DNA of 64,000 nucleotides from Lysinibacillus sp. FSL M8-0337 (GCF_038593855.1 NZ_CP151996.1:2852001-2916000), one strand, 5' to 3'; shown: positions 35,717-46,172, counted from the stretch's first letter. A program made the numbers and translations. Notes: generated by a model from the sequence alone, not told the origin.

Positions 35717-36784
35717 TTATTTTTTCTCAAGTTTACACTCGTCCGGTTGTTCTGCAAGTACTATCTCATAATCTTGAACAACTTGGCGGATCACAAATAA
35801 AATATCCTGCCGTACATTTAACATAACAGCCGTATCGTTAGTTGCAACATAAAAACGAACAAGAACCCGATATGATGCATGATATAACTCATCTATATAT
35901 ACATGAATCAGCTCTTTTTCAGTATTTGCATGCAAATGTATTTGCTGATGAATGGTACTTAAAGCACTACGTAATGTTTCTTCTTCGTTTTCCGCAGCTA
36001 CATATAAAAACAACTCACATTTTCGTTTCTCTCGTTTTGAAAAATTATAAATTGGACGATTTACTAAATAAGAGTTCGGCACATATACAAGCCCTTTGTC
36101 GCCTGTTTGAATAAGTGTACTGCGAAGATTGATATCCTCAATGGTACCTTCTATTTTTTGATCCTCTGTCGCAATCCAATCGCCTATTTGAAATGGATTG
36201 TCGAGTGCAACGGACATCCCACCAAAAACATGAGCCAAAGTATCACGAATACCAAAAGCAATCGCTACCCCTGTTAATCCAATTCCTGTCAAAAAGCCAT
36301 TTAGATTAAAGTTCCAAAAGGACGCAATGGTAAACATAGCTAAAATCATAATAAGCACTTTACCGATACGAAGGAAAAACGGTAAAAGAACATTTTGCTC
36401 CTCGTCACTATTTAACTCTAATGGTTTCTTTGTATAATAGTGAAGCACATCATATACGCCTTTAAAGGCAAAAAACACCATGATAGACAACACAAAATTC
36501 TTTGTTGCAAAATGTGTAAATAAAAATACTTTAAGTAAATTCGATAAACTTAGGACAACTACTGCTGACATAAACGCATATCGAATTGCCTTATTAAATT
36601 GGCCAAGAACAGTCGCTTGAAAATTACGCTGTCTATTCTTTAAAAATGTAACAGTGCTCGTAATGATTTTCTTCAACACAAAATGCTGAAACAACCATCC
36701 CACAACACAAAATGCCACCGCAATAGTAATGTCTATCCATGTTGGCACAGTCAAGTTCGGTAATAACCATTTCAATGAATCCAT
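35717..36784 (-). CDS. MscS-family mechanosensitive channel
   Basis: 355 residues. Membrane helices lie at ~16-36, 70-90, 95-113 and 138-160. The pore-lining TM3 is GIGLTGVAIAFGIRDTLAHVFGGMSVALDNPF, split here for readability: Gly/Ala-rich then the conserved DNPFQIGDWI. The cytoplasmic beta domain follows (GTIEDINLRST, VYVPNSYLVNRPIYNFS). It would release solutes at hypo-osmotic shock. Single gene. Confidence 0.93.
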   Translation of the reverse strand: MDSLKWLLPNLTVPTWIDITIAVAFCVVGWLFQHFVLKKIITSTVTFLKNRQRNFQATVLGQFNKAIRYAFMSAVVVLSLSNLLKVFLFTHFATKNFVLSIMVFFAFKGVYDVLHYYTKKPLELNSDEEQNVLLPFFLRIGKVLIMILAMFTIASFWNFNLNGFLTGIGLTGVAIAFGIRDTLAHVFGGMSVALDNPFQIGDWIATEDQKIEGTIEDINLRSTLIQTGDKGLVYVPNSYLVNRPIYNFSKREKRKCELFLYVAAENEEETLRSALSTIHQQIHLHANTEKELIHVYIDELYHASYRVLVRFYVATNDTAVMLNVRQDILFVIRQVVQDYEIVLAEQPDECKLEKK

Positions 36785-36865
36785 GTAATACTCCTTTTAC
36801 ATACCTATGTACATTTTCAATTATATTTGTGCAAAAAAATTGATGTCACTGTTTATAGTAAAAAT

Positions 36866-36895
36866 AAGCCGACCAATAACGATCTGGTCAGCTTC
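36866..36895 (-). terminator. Terminator after the vWA-like gene
   Basis: Stem AAGCTGACCA / TGGTCGGCTT with one mismatch, followed by ATTTTTA on the minus strand. Confidence 0.75.
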
Positions 36896-36900
36896 GCATT

Positions 36901-37773
36901 TTATTGAATCGCATCATCTGCAAAAATGGCTCTATTTGCAAACCAGAAGTGATGCTCATTAAAACAATGCTCATTCATCGCAATAACCGAAAATTCAGCA
37001 TGGTAGCGTTGCTTCATTTCATCTAACATTGTCTTTGCACGCTTTCCTAATAAATGTGGTCCATCAACAGGATTCCCTTCAGTAAAAATCAGAACCTCTG
37101 TTTCTGCGCATTGCTGATTTTCTTGTAGCAAACCTTTTACAAACTGTAGCACAGGCAAAATAGCTGCTTCACCTTGTACCTTATATTCAATAAAATCTTT
37201 AAAATCAGATAGATTTAATTGACCATTTTCAAAGCGGAAGTGCACGTGAATTTGACAATCATATGGCACGATATATAAATCTCTTTGCTCTTTATACGCA
37301 TTCATAAATAACGGCAAAATCATACTTTTACAAAGCGCTGAATACCTCTCCATGCCAAAAGTTTGTTCAAGACAAATAATAATAGGCCCTTGCTCTTCCT
37401 TGTAATCAATAAATGGCACATATAGTACATTTCCACTTTTAGTTGTATGTTGCTTTAACTTTTGACGTCTCGCTTCTTGCCATTTTTGCTCATAGTACAT
37501 GCGTTGCTCTTTACTGTTGGCTAAGCGCTCGGCTTGTTCAATGGCTGGAACATTTTCACGAATTTCATGCATCACATTCGCTAGCTCAAGTGCAAATGCT
37601 GCCATATTACGCAGTGTCTCACTTTTGTAAAAATAATCAATAAAAAAATGTTGTTCCTTCTCACTTAGCTCTTCTAAATGTAAGTTTTCATATAGATAAT
37701 CTAAGTAATTGCGTTGTTCTGACGAAATCTCTAGACCAAATTTCTTTATAAGTGATTCTACACCGTCTTTCAC
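36901..37773 (-). CDS. vWA-like domain protein without canonical MIDAS
   Basis: 290 residues from GTG 37773 with AGGAGGTG before it; the longer frame has no site. Helical N-terminal half, then a Rossmann-like domain: IIICLEQTFGMERYSALCKSM occupies the position of a vWA DxSxSM loop, followed by VPYDCQIHVHF and VLIFTEGNPV. The metal-binding Asp-x-Ser-x-Ser is absent. It resembles CoxE/YehP-type vWA proteins in layout; function unknown. Confidence 0.65.
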   Translation of the reverse strand: MKDGVESLIKKFGLEISSEQRNYLDYLYENLHLEELSEKEQHFFIDYFYKSETLRNMAAFALELANVMHEIRENVPAIEQAERLANSKEQRMYYEQKWQEARRQKLKQHTTKSGNVLYVPFIDYKEEQGPIIICLEQTFGMERYSALCKSMILPLFMNAYKEQRDLYIVPYDCQIHVHFRFENGQLNLSDFKDFIEYKVQGEAAILPVLQFVKGLLQENQQCAETEVLIFTEGNPVDGPHLLGKRAKTMLDEMKQRYHAEFSVIAMNEHCFNEHHFWFANRAIFADDAIQ

Positions 37774-37930
37774 GAAGCAGCACCTCCTAAGAACATTTTT
37801 TGGATAATGTCTATAGTATAACCAAAAAATTTTTTTGACAATACAAATAAACACACTACCATATTTGACGTATGTGTAGAGTGTAATGTTGCCGCGATTT
37901 CTTATATTTAAGAGTGTATTAAAAAGTAAA

Positions 37931-37967
37931 AAAGAAGGGCCTCTTAGTCGCAGCCCTTCTTTTTTTA
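37931..37967 (-). terminator. Terminator after phoU
   Basis: Stem AAGAAGGGC / GCCCTTCTT with A and T tracts. It overlaps the end of phoU and can also act on the plus strand. Confidence 0.85.
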
Positions 37968-38624
37968 ATTATTCAATTCATAATGTTTCCCTTTAATTAA
38001 GTAAAATAAATGTTCGGCAATATTCGTCGCATGATCCGCTGAACGTTCTAAATGACGACAGACAAATGTTAAATGTGTAAATTGCGAAATATGAGATGGG
38101 CTTTCTGCACCAGCACGTAGTAATAATGTTACTGTTGCTCCGTATAAATCATCGACATAATCGTCAAGTTCAGCAATTTCTTTTGCTCGGACAGTATCTT
38201 CTTCCTTAAAGGCTGTAATAATACTTTCAAGCATTTCGACTGTCTTACTACACATCGTTTGTAAATTTGTCGTTGGGAAGATTAGAGGCTCCTTACCTAA
38301 ACGAATCGTCTCTTTTGCGATGTTAACTGCATAATCTCCCACTCTCTCCATATCAGATGCAGCCTTTACAAGAACCATAAGACGGCGCAAATCTGTCGCT
38401 ACCGGCTGTTGCTTGGCAATCATCAAAATTACTCGATCATTAATTTCTTCCTCAAGGCGATTAATATATAAATCGTCTTCAATAATTTTTAATGATTTCT
38501 CCAAATCTTGCTCTAACAATGCCTCAAAAGATATTTTTAATGCATTAATACTATTGGTTGCAATTTCTACAAACTGTTCTTGAATTTCCTTTAGCTCTTG
38601 CTCAAAGCGTTCACGTACTACCAT
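37965..38624 (-). CDS. phoU: Phosphate uptake regulator PhoU
   Basis: 219 residues: two three-helix PhoU repeats, each with the metal-binding E(D)xxR..D pattern (ASDMERVGDYAVNIA and CRHLERSADHATNIA). It is the last gene of the pst operon, 18 bases after pstB. B. subtilis lacks phoU in this operon, whereas many related genera keep it. It restrains Pst transport and Pho signalling. Confidence 0.96.
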   Translation of the reverse strand: MVVRERFEQELKEIQEQFVEIATNSINALKISFEALLEQDLEKSLKIIEDDLYINRLEEEINDRVILMIAKQQPVATDLRRLMVLVKAASDMERVGDYAVNIAKETIRLGKEPLIFPTTNLQTMCSKTVEMLESIITAFKEEDTVRAKEIAELDDYVDDLYGATVTLLLRAGAESPSHISQFTHLTFVCRHLERSADHATNIAEHLFYLIKGKHYELNN

Positions 38625-38642
38625 CTATAGTTCCCCCTATGC

Positions 38643-39476
38643 TTAGCCGAAGCGTCCTGAAATGTAATCTTCGGTACGTTGATCTGCAGGTGTTTGGAAA
38701 ATCACATCTGTTTTGTCATATTCCACAACTTCGCCACTTAGGAAAAATGCTGTACGGTCTGAAATACGTGCCGCTTGTTGCATATTATGTGTAACAATAA
38801 CGATTGAATAATCTTTTTTAAGCTCTTGTACAAGCTCTTCTACTTTTAACGTAGAAATTGGGTCAAGTGCAGAAGTGGGCTCATCCATTAAAATAACATC
38901 TGGCTCAATCGCTAAACAACGCGCAATACAAATACGCTGTTGCTGACCACCTGATAAACCATAGGCATTTTGATTAAGACGATCTTTTACTTCATCCCAA
39001 ATAGCCGCACCACGCAATGATTTTTCAACAATTTCATCTAGAATTTTTTTGTTTTTAATGCCGTGGATACGTGGACCGTAAGCAATATTATCATAGATTG
39101 ATTTTGGGAACGGGTTAGGCTTTTGGAATACCATTCCTACGCGAGTACGCAATTCCTCTACCGTATAGTTTTTATCTAAGATATTTCGTTCACGATATAA
39201 TATTTCACCCGATGTACGAACAATCGGTACAAGCTCTACCATTCTGTTTAACGTTTTTAAATAAGTAGATTTCCCACAACCTGAAGGGCCAATAATAGCT
39301 GTTACTTCATTTTCATAAATACTTAAATTCACATCTTTTAAACCGTGATGATCACCGTACCATAAATTTAAGTTCCGAGTATCATACACTACTTTTTTCG
39401 CAACTTCAGCAGATGGCTTTACATTTATATTAATCGATTTAACAACTGAATTTTCCTCTTTAAAATCTAGTACCAT
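38643..39476 (-). CDS. pstB: Phosphate ABC transporter ATP-binding protein
   Basis: 277 residues. Walker [14 protein letters not shown]-loop VFQKPNPFP, signature [13 protein letters not shown] and Walker [15 protein letters not shown]. The phosphate-type [13 protein letters not shown] start is typical of PstB. GAGGTGA precedes the ATG. The N-terminus is ~20 residues longer than minimal PstB. Confidence 0.98.
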   Translation of the reverse strand: MVLDFKEENSVVKSININVKPSAEVAKKVVYDTRNLNLWYGDHHGLKDVNLSIYENEVTAIIGPSGCGKSTYLKTLNRMVELVPIVRTSGEILYRERNILDKNYTVEELRTRVGMVFQKPNPFPKSIYDNIAYGPRIHGIKNKKILDEIVEKSLRGAAIWDEVKDRLNQNAYGLSGGQQQRICIARCLAIEPDVILMDEPTSALDPISTLKVEELVQELKKDYSIVIVTHNMQQAARISDRTAFFLSGEVVEYDKTDVIFQTPADQRTEDYISGRFG

Positions 39477-39488
39477 AAGGTCACCTCA

Positions 39489-40367
39489 TTAATAACGTTT
39501 TTGGAATTTATTTCGAATAAAAATAGCGATGGAATTCATCATTAGCAGCACAATCATCAGTACTAAAATCCCCGCTGCGGCTACATATTGAAATGCCTCT
39601 TGCGGTCGTTTAGCCCAATCATAAATTTGCATCGGTAATGCAGTAAACTGACTTAATAAATCATTAGGTAAAAATTGTAGAATAACAGGAATCCCGATTA
39701 CTACAAGTGGTGCTGTTTCACCGATTGCACGAGATAAAGCTAAAATACTACCTGTTAAAATCCCTGGTATAGCAGCTGGTAATACGACACGTAAAATGGT
39801 TTGCCATTTCGTTGCTCCCATTCCATAAGAAGCTTCACGTTGTTCATTCGGTACAGCGCGTATTGCTTCTTGAGCAGCCACGATTATTACAGGTAATATT
39901 AGCAAACTCATTGTTAAACCTGCGGCTAAAATACTTTTACCTAGTCCCATCATACGAACAAAAATTGTTAACCCAAGTAAACCAAAAACAATGGAAGGTA
40001 CACCTGCTAAGTTTGAGATATTCATGCGAATAAAATCATTCAATCTATTTTTCTTTGCATATTCTTCTAGATAAATCGCTGTTCCTACACCTAAAATAAT
40101 CGATACCGGAGCTACTACTCCCATTAACCAAAGTGAGCCGATTAATGCAGCTTTAATCCCTGCTTTATCTGCAAAGCGTGAAGCAAAATTCGTTAGGAAA
40201 TCAATGTTTAAATAACCTACTCCTTGCGTCACAATGCGGTAGAGCAAAATCGCTAGCATTACAAGCGCAAATGTAGTGGCCAAGAAAAACAAGGACTTCC
40301 ACACTTTATTGAATGTAATACGTTTAGTCATTCGTTTCTTGACGACTGTATCATCGATATAGCGCAT
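39489..40367 (-). CDS. pstA: Phosphate ABC transporter permease PstA
   Basis: 292 residues with six membrane helices and the EAA loop EQREASYGMGATKWQTILRV. GGGAGG before the ATG; the gap to pstC is one base. Forms the channel with PstC. Confidence 0.97.
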   Translation of the reverse strand: MRYIDDTVVKKRMTKRITFNKVWKSLFFLATTFALVMLAILLYRIVTQGVGYLNIDFLTNFASRFADKAGIKAALIGSLWLMGVVAPVSIILGVGTAIYLEEYAKKNRLNDFIRMNISNLAGVPSIVFGLLGLTIFVRMMGLGKSILAAGLTMSLLILPVIIVAAQEAIRAVPNEQREASYGMGATKWQTILRVVLPAAIPGILTGSILALSRAIGETAPLVVIGIPVILQFLPNDLLSQFTALPMQIYDWAKRPQEAFQYVAAAGILVLMIVLLMMNSIAIFIRNKFQKRY

Positions 40368-40368
40368 G

Positions 40369-41316
40369 CTAGTAAACCTCCCTGAAGCGTTTCGAAATAT
40401 AATGAGCGATTAAGTTCATCACTAACGTAAAGATAAATAATGTGAATCCAACTGAATAGATGGAGTAATAAATCGTCGTTCCATAACCAGCATCACCCGT
40501 AGAAACTTGTACAATATATGCTGTCATCGTTTGGATGGAATCTGTGACATTTAAATCGAATTTAGGTGTCGATCCTCCTGCGAGCGATACAATCATAGTT
40601 TCTCCAATTGCCCGGGAAATAGCCAGTACGACTGATGCGACAATACCCGATAAAGCGGCTGGTAACACTACTTTTACAGCAACTTCAAACTTTGTAGCAC
40701 CTAGCGCTAAAGCTCCTTCTCGCATACTGTTTGGTACAGATGACATGGCATCTTCTGATAGTGATGTAATCATTGGTAATATCATAATGCCCACTACAAT
40801 CCCTGGACTAAGTGCATTAAATAGTTTAAGTTCTGGAATAATTCCTTGTAGCACTGGTGTGACAAACGTTAGAGCAAAGAAACCATAAACGATAGTCGGT
40901 ACACCTGCTAATACTTCTAAAATCGGTTTAACTGTACGTCTTGTTTTCTCACTCGCATATTCACTTAAATAGATGGCTGAAGCAATCCCAAATGGTACTG
41001 CTACAACAACTGCAATTAATGTAACTTTCAGTGTTCCTGCGATAAGCGGTAAAATCCCAAATAACGGCTCCTTTCCAGAAAACGGTAGCCACTGTGTACC
41101 AAATAAAAAATCCGTAATCGAAACACGTTTAAAAAACTCAAACGTTTCAAAAATAAGGGTGAAAACAATGCCAAATGTTGTCAAAATCGAGATAAGCGCT
41201 GCAGAAAATAATAAAGCTGGCATGGCTTTTTCCACTATTTTCTTAGTTTTATGATTGCGCGAATTTGCTATTAATTGTTGCACAGATGATGTCTTATTTT
41301 CCTTTTGAGAAACCAT
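40369..41316 (-). CDS. pstC: Phosphate ABC transporter permease PstC
   Basis: 315 residues from ATG 41316 with AAAGGAG upstream. Six membrane helices and the EAA loop SMREGALALGATKFEVAVKV. A short soluble N-terminus precedes the first helix, as in PstC rather than PstA. Confidence 0.97.
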   Translation of the reverse strand: MVSQKENKTSSVQQLIANSRNHKTKKIVEKAMPALLFSAALISILTTFGIVFTLIFETFEFFKRVSITDFLFGTQWLPFSGKEPLFGILPLIAGTLKVTLIAVVVAVPFGIASAIYLSEYASEKTRRTVKPILEVLAGVPTIVYGFFALTFVTPVLQGIIPELKLFNALSPGIVVGIMILPMITSLSEDAMSSVPNSMREGALALGATKFEVAVKVVLPAALSGIVASVVLAISRAIGETMIVSLAGGSTPKFDLNVTDSIQTMTAYIVQVSTGDAGYGTTIYYSIYSVGFTLFIFTLVMNLIAHYISKRFREVY

Positions 41317-41338
41317 TGGGTGCTCCTTTCCAATAAGC

Positions 41339-41367
41339 GAGGGAAAGAGCATCCATCTCTTTCCCTC
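41339..41367 (-). other. Hairpin between pstS and pstC
   Basis: A perfect 11-bp stem GAGGGAAAGAG / CTCTTTCCCTC with no T-tract. It probably stabilises the pstS transcript or limits readthrough so that PstS exceeds the membrane parts; inferred from similar pst operons. Confidence 0.7.
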
Positions 41368-41380
41368 TATGCATGTCTAC

Positions 41381-42358
41381 TTATTTTAAGCCTTCTAAAG
41401 TTTTTAAGCCTTCAGCATATTTTTCTTCAGGTAGACGAACATAACCTACTGCTTCTGCCATATCCCCTGCATTTTCAAGTGTGAATTTTACGAAATCATA
41501 TGCTGCAGCATTATCTTTCATCGCACTGTTTTTCACATAAGTGAATAGTGGGCGTGAAAGTGGCGTATATTCGCCTTTTTCAATTGTGTCATGTGTTGGT
41601 TCAATTCCATTGACTTTCACAATGTTTAATTTATCTTTATTTTCTAAGTAGTAAGCGAAGCCAAAGAAACCAATTGCATACTTGTCACCAGAAATACCTT
41701 GAACTAGCATATTATCATCCTCTGATAATGTCGCTGCACTTACTAGATCAGCACCATCTAACACGACTTCATCAAAGTAATCATACGTACCTGAGTCAGT
41801 ACCTGGTGAGTAGAATACGATTTTTTCTGCAGGCCATGAAGGGTCGATATCTGACCATTTTTTCTCTGTGCCATCTTCAGTCCAAATTTTCTTTAACTGT
41901 TCTACAGTTAAATCCTTTGCCCAATCGTTTTCAGGATTCACCACTACTGATAAACCATCATATGCTAAAGCTAACTCAGTGTAAGCTATTCCAGCTTGGT
42001 CTAGTTTTTCTTTCTCTTCTGTCTTTATAAAACGAGATGCATTTGAAAAGTCTGTCTCACCTGCGATGAATTTTTCAAAGCCACCACCAGTACCAGAAAC
42101 ACCTACCGATACTTTGACATCCGGTTGTGCACCTGCATACTCTTCAACAACTGCTTCAATAATTGGTGCTACTGTTGATGAACCATCTCCAGCAACTGAA
42201 CCTTGCAGTTTCTCGTCAGCAGCTTCTTGTCCTGAGTTCGCTGGTGCATTCGTTTCTGCATTGTTACCGTTTTGCGTTGAGTTGTCTCCGCTACATGCAC
42301 CTAGCATTAATGCTGAACCCATTACCGCTGTCATCGTTAAGTACTTCCACTTTTTCAT
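41381..42358 (-). CDS. pstS: Phosphate-binding lipoprotein PstS
   Basis: 325 residues from ATG 42358 with GGAGG upstream. A lipoprotein signal ends at LMLGAC. Phosphate-binding segments [23 protein letters not shown], and [14 protein letters not shown] are present. It delivers phosphate to PstCA. A PhoP box lies in its promoter. Confidence 0.97.
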   Translation of the reverse strand: MKKWKYLTMTAVMGSALMLGACSGDNSTQNGNNAETNAPANSGQEAADEKLQGSVAGDGSSTVAPIIEAVVEEYAGAQPDVKVSVGVSGTGGGFEKFIAGETDFSNASRFIKTEEKEKLDQAGIAYTELALAYDGLSVVVNPENDWAKDLTVEQLKKIWTEDGTEKKWSDIDPSWPAEKIVFYSPGTDSGTYDYFDEVVLDGADLVSAATLSEDDNMLVQGISGDKYAIGFFGFAYYLENKDKLNIVKVNGIEPTHDTIEKGEYTPLSRPLFTYVKNSAMKDNAAAYDFVKFTLENAGDMAEAVGYVRLPEEKYAEGLKTLEGLK

Positions 42359-42449
42359 CTCATTTGCCTCCGTCACTAACTTTTTTATTTGTGTTTTGCC
42401 TTACAATCTTTACTATAATGACTTAATGTTGAATTCGTATAAACCGTTC

Positions 42450-42496
42450 GTAAAAGACACGTAAAGGAATGTAATGCTTTGTAAACGATTGTAAAG
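42450..42496 (-). promoter_or_regulatory. PhoP box upstream of pstS
   Basis: On the plus strand five GTAA(A/T)-type hexamers start at 42450, 42461, 42471, 42481 and 42491; on the minus strand these read as TTTACA-like direct repeats with a 10-11 bp period. This is the arrangement bound by phosphorylated PhoP in Bacilli. Confidence 0.85.
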
Positions 42497-42593
42497 AGAC
42501 ATTTACAATTGCAATTAAATAATTTGCTTCCTTTAGCAAAGATGCTATAATAATCATTTGTGTCAGGAAATATTATAAGAGGAGTTTGACTTT

Positions 42594-42791
42594 GTGATTA
42601 ATCATGCAAAAGTACAAAATGCCGATTACTTTAAAACATATTTAACACTTATCATGGATCATCGAGAGTTGTCTTTGCAGGAGGCTATTGATTTTATGAT
42701 GACGACGTATTTCTATAATAATATTGAGCTTTATGGGGAAAAACCGAAGGAACAATTTGAATTGGCGATTCAACAGCTTATTCGCCAGTAG
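42594..42791 (+). CDS. Small hypothetical protein
   Basis: 65 residues from a GTG preceded by GAGGAG. Helical and acidic at the centre, with no membrane helix or cysteine. It stands alone, divergent from pstS and convergent with the PBP gene, and ends before a strong terminator. I do not recognise the family. Confidence 0.7.
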   Translation: MINHAKVQNADYFKTYLTLIMDHRELSLQEAIDFMMTTYFYNNIELYGEKPKEQFELAIQQLIRQ

Positions 42792-42806
42792 AAAGCTATA
42801 TAGATA

Positions 42807-42848
42807 CTAAAAACCGCTAGGCATATAACATGCGCTAGCGGTTTTTTT
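42807..42848. terminator. Bidirectional terminator
   Basis: Stem AAAAACCGCTAG / CTAGCGGTTTTT with A and T runs, between convergent genes. Confidence 0.93.
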
Positions 42849-45051
42849 ATTCTTGTTCATCTTCACCGATTTTATCTTTTGTAATCGCAGGTAAAATTGG
42901 TTGTTCTACTTTATTATCTGTCACTTTTGTCTTTTCATATTTTGCTTTTAGCTCATAGTAAGCATCTAAAGCACGTCTTGCAATCACGTTATTATTCGAT
43001 AAATGTTGATTAAGGTTCGTCGTTGCCCATGGAATTACAACAGCATAAGCAATTTCAGGATTTTCATATGGCGCATAGCCAACATGCGTTAAATTAATCG
43101 TATTTGTACCATAACGTTCACGTAATGGTCCATAATATACTACTTCGGCTGTCCCTGTTTTCCCGGCAGCGGTAAAAGGTGCGTTCGAAAATGCTGAACG
43201 TGCCGTACCACGAGAACCCGTATATACACGATGCAAACCTTTTTTTACATAATTAATTTCTTCTTCTGTATTATCGATATGATTTAAAATTCTTGGTCCT
43301 ACTTCTGTCACTAATTGTCCTAGCTGCTGACCATCTTTGGATGGATCACGCACTTCTTTCACGACATGAGGCTGAACACGATAGCCACCATTCGCTATCG
43401 TTGAAATATATTGTGCTAGTTGAAGCGGTGTATACGTATCATATTGTCCAATGGCTAAGTCGAGTGTTTTACCACCCATTGTTGGACCAGACGGACCTTG
43501 GACACCGCTAAATTCATTTGGTAAATCAATACCTGTTTTAACACCTAGCCCAAACTGTGCATAGGAATTACGCATTTTCGGGAATGTTTGATCATTTAAG
43601 CGCAGTGGCATCATATAACTATATGGCGTGCCATTAATAAGCATTGCCGTTTTAAACATATAAACGTTGGAAGATTGCTCAAGAGCGCTTAAACCATCCA
43701 TTGAAATATAGCCACCAGCATTAAAGATCGATCTTTTAACGGGTGTACCAAGTAAATGGATTGGTTCATCTCCTAATACTGTGTTCGGAGTAATCGCCCC
43801 TAGTTTATAACCTGTCAGCAGTGTACCTGCTTTTACGACAGACCCTGCCTCATAAGCTGTTGTAAACGAGCCGTATGCATAATCCACAACTACATTTCTG
43901 CCAGTTTCCGAATCTTTTTCGATTTTTTTACCAACCATTGATAGGATATCTCCCGTATTCGGGTCCATCATGATGAGGAATGCTCGATCTAATAAACTTG
44001 AGCCAGACATTGCTTTTAACTTCAGCAGTTCTTCTTCTACAATTTTTTCATTAGCGACTTGTAACTCGCTATCAAATGTTAATACTAAATCTTTACCAGG
44101 CTCGCCTTCATATGTTGTAACGGTATCAACAACTTGCCCTTTTTTATTCGTAATATTTTTGACAACTGTTTTTTGCCCTTGTAAAAGTTCTTCATATTGC
44201 GCTTCAATATAACTTTCTCCGACGCGATCATTACGTGAATAATCACGTGCTAAATAATAATTGAGCTTCTCTTTCGGTATCCCTTTTGTTGGTACAGTTG
44301 TACGGCCTAACACAGAAAGGGATGATAGTTTAACACGCTTCCAGTCTGTCGTTGTGTTGACTCCTGGCAACTCAGTTAAACGCTCTGAAACACGAGCAAA
44401 TTCATCTGCTGATACATTCTCACTTTTAATGATTTGAGGTGATAAATTGTAGCCTGATACCATCTCGCGGTAGATTGCTAATACTTCTAAATCCGCTTCC
44501 GTTAATTGTGCTAATTCCTCGTCTGTAATGCGCTCACGTACAATTTTATCGATTTCTGCATTCGCTTGACTTGTCGTAATATTTTCCTGTGTTTTAATTT
44601 TCGTTTGCTCTTCATCAGATATTTTTGCATATGCTGCGTCATGGTTTTTTAAAATCCAAAAATCCAATTTATCGCGTAATGTGACACGATTCGTTGGTTG
44701 CTCAATTAATTGAGCCAGCTTTTCAGCAATCGCTAGCATATCCTCCGTTTTAGTCGTCTGCATTTTTGTATACGTAATCGCGTTTTCAGGCTGATTATCC
44801 ACTAAAATACGCCCATAACGATCATACATCCGACCCCTTGGCACACTTGTATTGACAGGTACTTCCTCCGTCCGCTCTAAAATACGAACATAATCTTCCC
44901 CTTTGACAATTTGCATATAACCAAGTCTAAAAATTAACATCGAAAATACGATAAATATAGCAAAGAAAAGGACATTCATACGAAATGTTAAATTAGAGTG
45001 ATGTTTCGCTTTAACACTCGCTGCGCGATTTTTCCCCGGTGCTTTGCGCAT
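42847..45051 (-). CDS. pbpA: Class B penicillin-binding protein (PbpA/PBP2 type)
   Basis: 734 residues from ATG 45051, six bases after GGAGGGG. One membrane helix at ~25-45, then the dimerisation domain with the VPRGRMYDRYGRIL pedestal, and a transpeptidase domain: SxxK in AGSVVKAG, SxN in EQSSNVYM and KTG in AGKTGTAE. The place between sodA and pstS equals that of B. subtilis pbpA, which works in rod-shaped wall growth. Confidence 0.95.
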   Translation of the reverse strand: MRKAPGKNRAASVKAKHHSNLTFRMNVLFFAIFIVFSMLIFRLGYMQIVKGEDYVRILERTEEVPVNTSVPRGRMYDRYGRILVDNQPENAITYTKMQTTKTEDMLAIAEKLAQLIEQPTNRVTLRDKLDFWILKNHDAAYAKISDEEQTKIKTQENITTSQANAEIDKIVRERITDEELAQLTEADLEVLAIYREMVSGYNLSPQIIKSENVSADEFARVSERLTELPGVNTTTDWKRVKLSSLSVLGRTTVPTKGIPKEKLNYYLARDYSRNDRVGESYIEAQYEELLQGQKTVVKNITNKKGQVVDTVTTYEGEPGKDLVLTFDSELQVANEKIVEEELLKLKAMSGSSLLDRAFLIMMDPNTGDILSMVGKKIEKDSETGRNVVVDYAYGSFTTAYEAGSVVKAGTLLTGYKLGAITPNTVLGDEPIHLLGTPVKRSIFNAGGYISMDGLSALEQSSNVYMFKTAMLINGTPYSYMMPLRLNDQTFPKMRNSYAQFGLGVKTGIDLPNEFSGVQGPSGPTMGGKTLDLAIGQYDTYTPLQLAQYISTIANGGYRVQPHVVKEVRDPSKDGQQLGQLVTEVGPRILNHIDNTEEEINYVKKGLHRVYTGSRGTARSAFSNAPFTAAGKTGTAEVVYYGPLRERYGTNTINLTHVGYAPYENPEIAYAVVIPWATTNLNQHLSNNNVIARRALDAYYELKAKYEKTKVTDNKVEQPILPAITKDKIGEDEQE

Positions 45052-45566
45052 ATGTATTCCCCTCCTCATCTAATAACTGTTTAAATACACGATACCTAGT
45101 ATACCATTCGAAGTTGCGTCAGAAAAGCATACTCTTGCATCATTTTCATAATTCGCCTTCTCATCATTAAAATACTAATTATTGAAAAATGTAAATAATA
45201 GAAGCATTCACATCACCTACACTACAGAAGGTCGCTTTTCACACTTCGTTGGAGGAGTCCCAGCCGTTTGCTTCGTTGACCTATTCGTAATTTTCGACTA
45301 TTTATGAAATGATCTGCCATAAGAATCCCTAACTAGCGGAAGCATCATTTTAATTGACGGTACTTGGCAAGAAAAGTTTCCTTCCGTATATATGAATTTC
45401 TGACTATTCGAAAGCTACATCACTGAAAGCGCTAAAATCATATAAAAAGGACCATGCCAAGGTGATTTTTCACCTTATGCATAGCCCTTTACATAGAAAT
45501 AATTAGTAAACTTCCACTTCACAAATGTTCCGCAGAAACCTAATTATTTTGCTTTATCGCAAATGA
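45052..45566. other. Intergenic region between sodA and pbpA
   Basis: About 515 bases with no convincing gene. It includes a small stem AAGGTGA / TCACCTT near 45459-45476 that could end sodA. A GC-richer patch (45231-45290, with GGAGGAGTCCCAGCCGTTTG) differs from the AT-rich surround and may be a decayed repeat, but I cannot identify it. The pbpA promoter should be here. Confidence 0.45.
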
Positions 45567-46172
45567 TTATTTTGCAGCTTGAAATTTAGCTTCTACTGCA
45601 TCCCAGTTTACTACGTTCCAGAAAGCACCGATATAATCTGGACGACGGTTTTGATAGTTTAAGTAGTAAGCGTGCTCCCAAACATCTAATCCTAAGATTG
45701 GTGTTTTACCTTCCATAACTGGAGAGTCTTGGTTTGGTGTAGAAGTAACTGCTACTGAATCACCATCAACGATTAACCAAGCCCAACCTGAACCGAAGCG
45801 AGTTGTTGCAGCTTTTGCAAACTCTTCTTTGAAAGCATCGAAAGAACCAAATTTAGCATCGATTGCTTTAGCTACTTCACCAACTGGAGTTTTTGAACCG
45901 CCTGGTGCGATTACTTCCCAGAATAGTGTGTGGTTAGCATGTCCGCCACCGTTGTTACGAACTGCTGTTTGTTTGTCAGCTGGAAGTGCATCGATGTTTG
46001 CGATTAAGTCATTAATGTCTTTTTCTGCAAATTCAGTACCTTCTACTGCTGCGTTTAGATTTGTTACATAAGTATTGTGGTGTTTAGAATAGTGAATTTC
46101 CATTGTTTTTGCATCGATATTTGGTTCTAATGCATCGTAAGCATAAGTTAATTGTGGTAATTCGTAAGCCAT
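45567..46172 (-). CDS. sodA: Superoxide dismutase [Mn/Fe]
   Basis: 201 residues, with metal ligands in [23 protein letters not shown] and [20 protein letters not shown]. The GSGWAWLI segment is typical of the Mn type. GGAGG precedes the ATG. It removes superoxide in the cytoplasm. Confidence 0.98.
   Translation of the reverse strand: MAYELPQLTYAYDALEPNIDAKTMEIHYSKHHNTYVTNLNAAVEGTEFAEKDINDLIANIDALPADKQTAVRNNGGGHANHTLFWEVIAPGGSKTPVGEVAKAIDAKFGSFDAFKEEFAKAATTRFGSGWAWLIVDGDSVAVTSTPNQDSPVMEGKTPILGLDVWEHAYYLNYQNRRPDYIGAFWNVVNWDAVEAKFQAAK

Noticed and set aside
40535..41254. Plus-strand frames of 117 and 93 codons opposite pstC
   Set aside because: Antisense shadows of a membrane protein gene; no SD or family.
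45231..45290. GC-richer patch with GGAGGAGTCCCAGCCGTTTG suggestive of a decayed mobile element end
   Set aside because: No matching inverted repeat, target duplication or transposase remnant could be found nearby.
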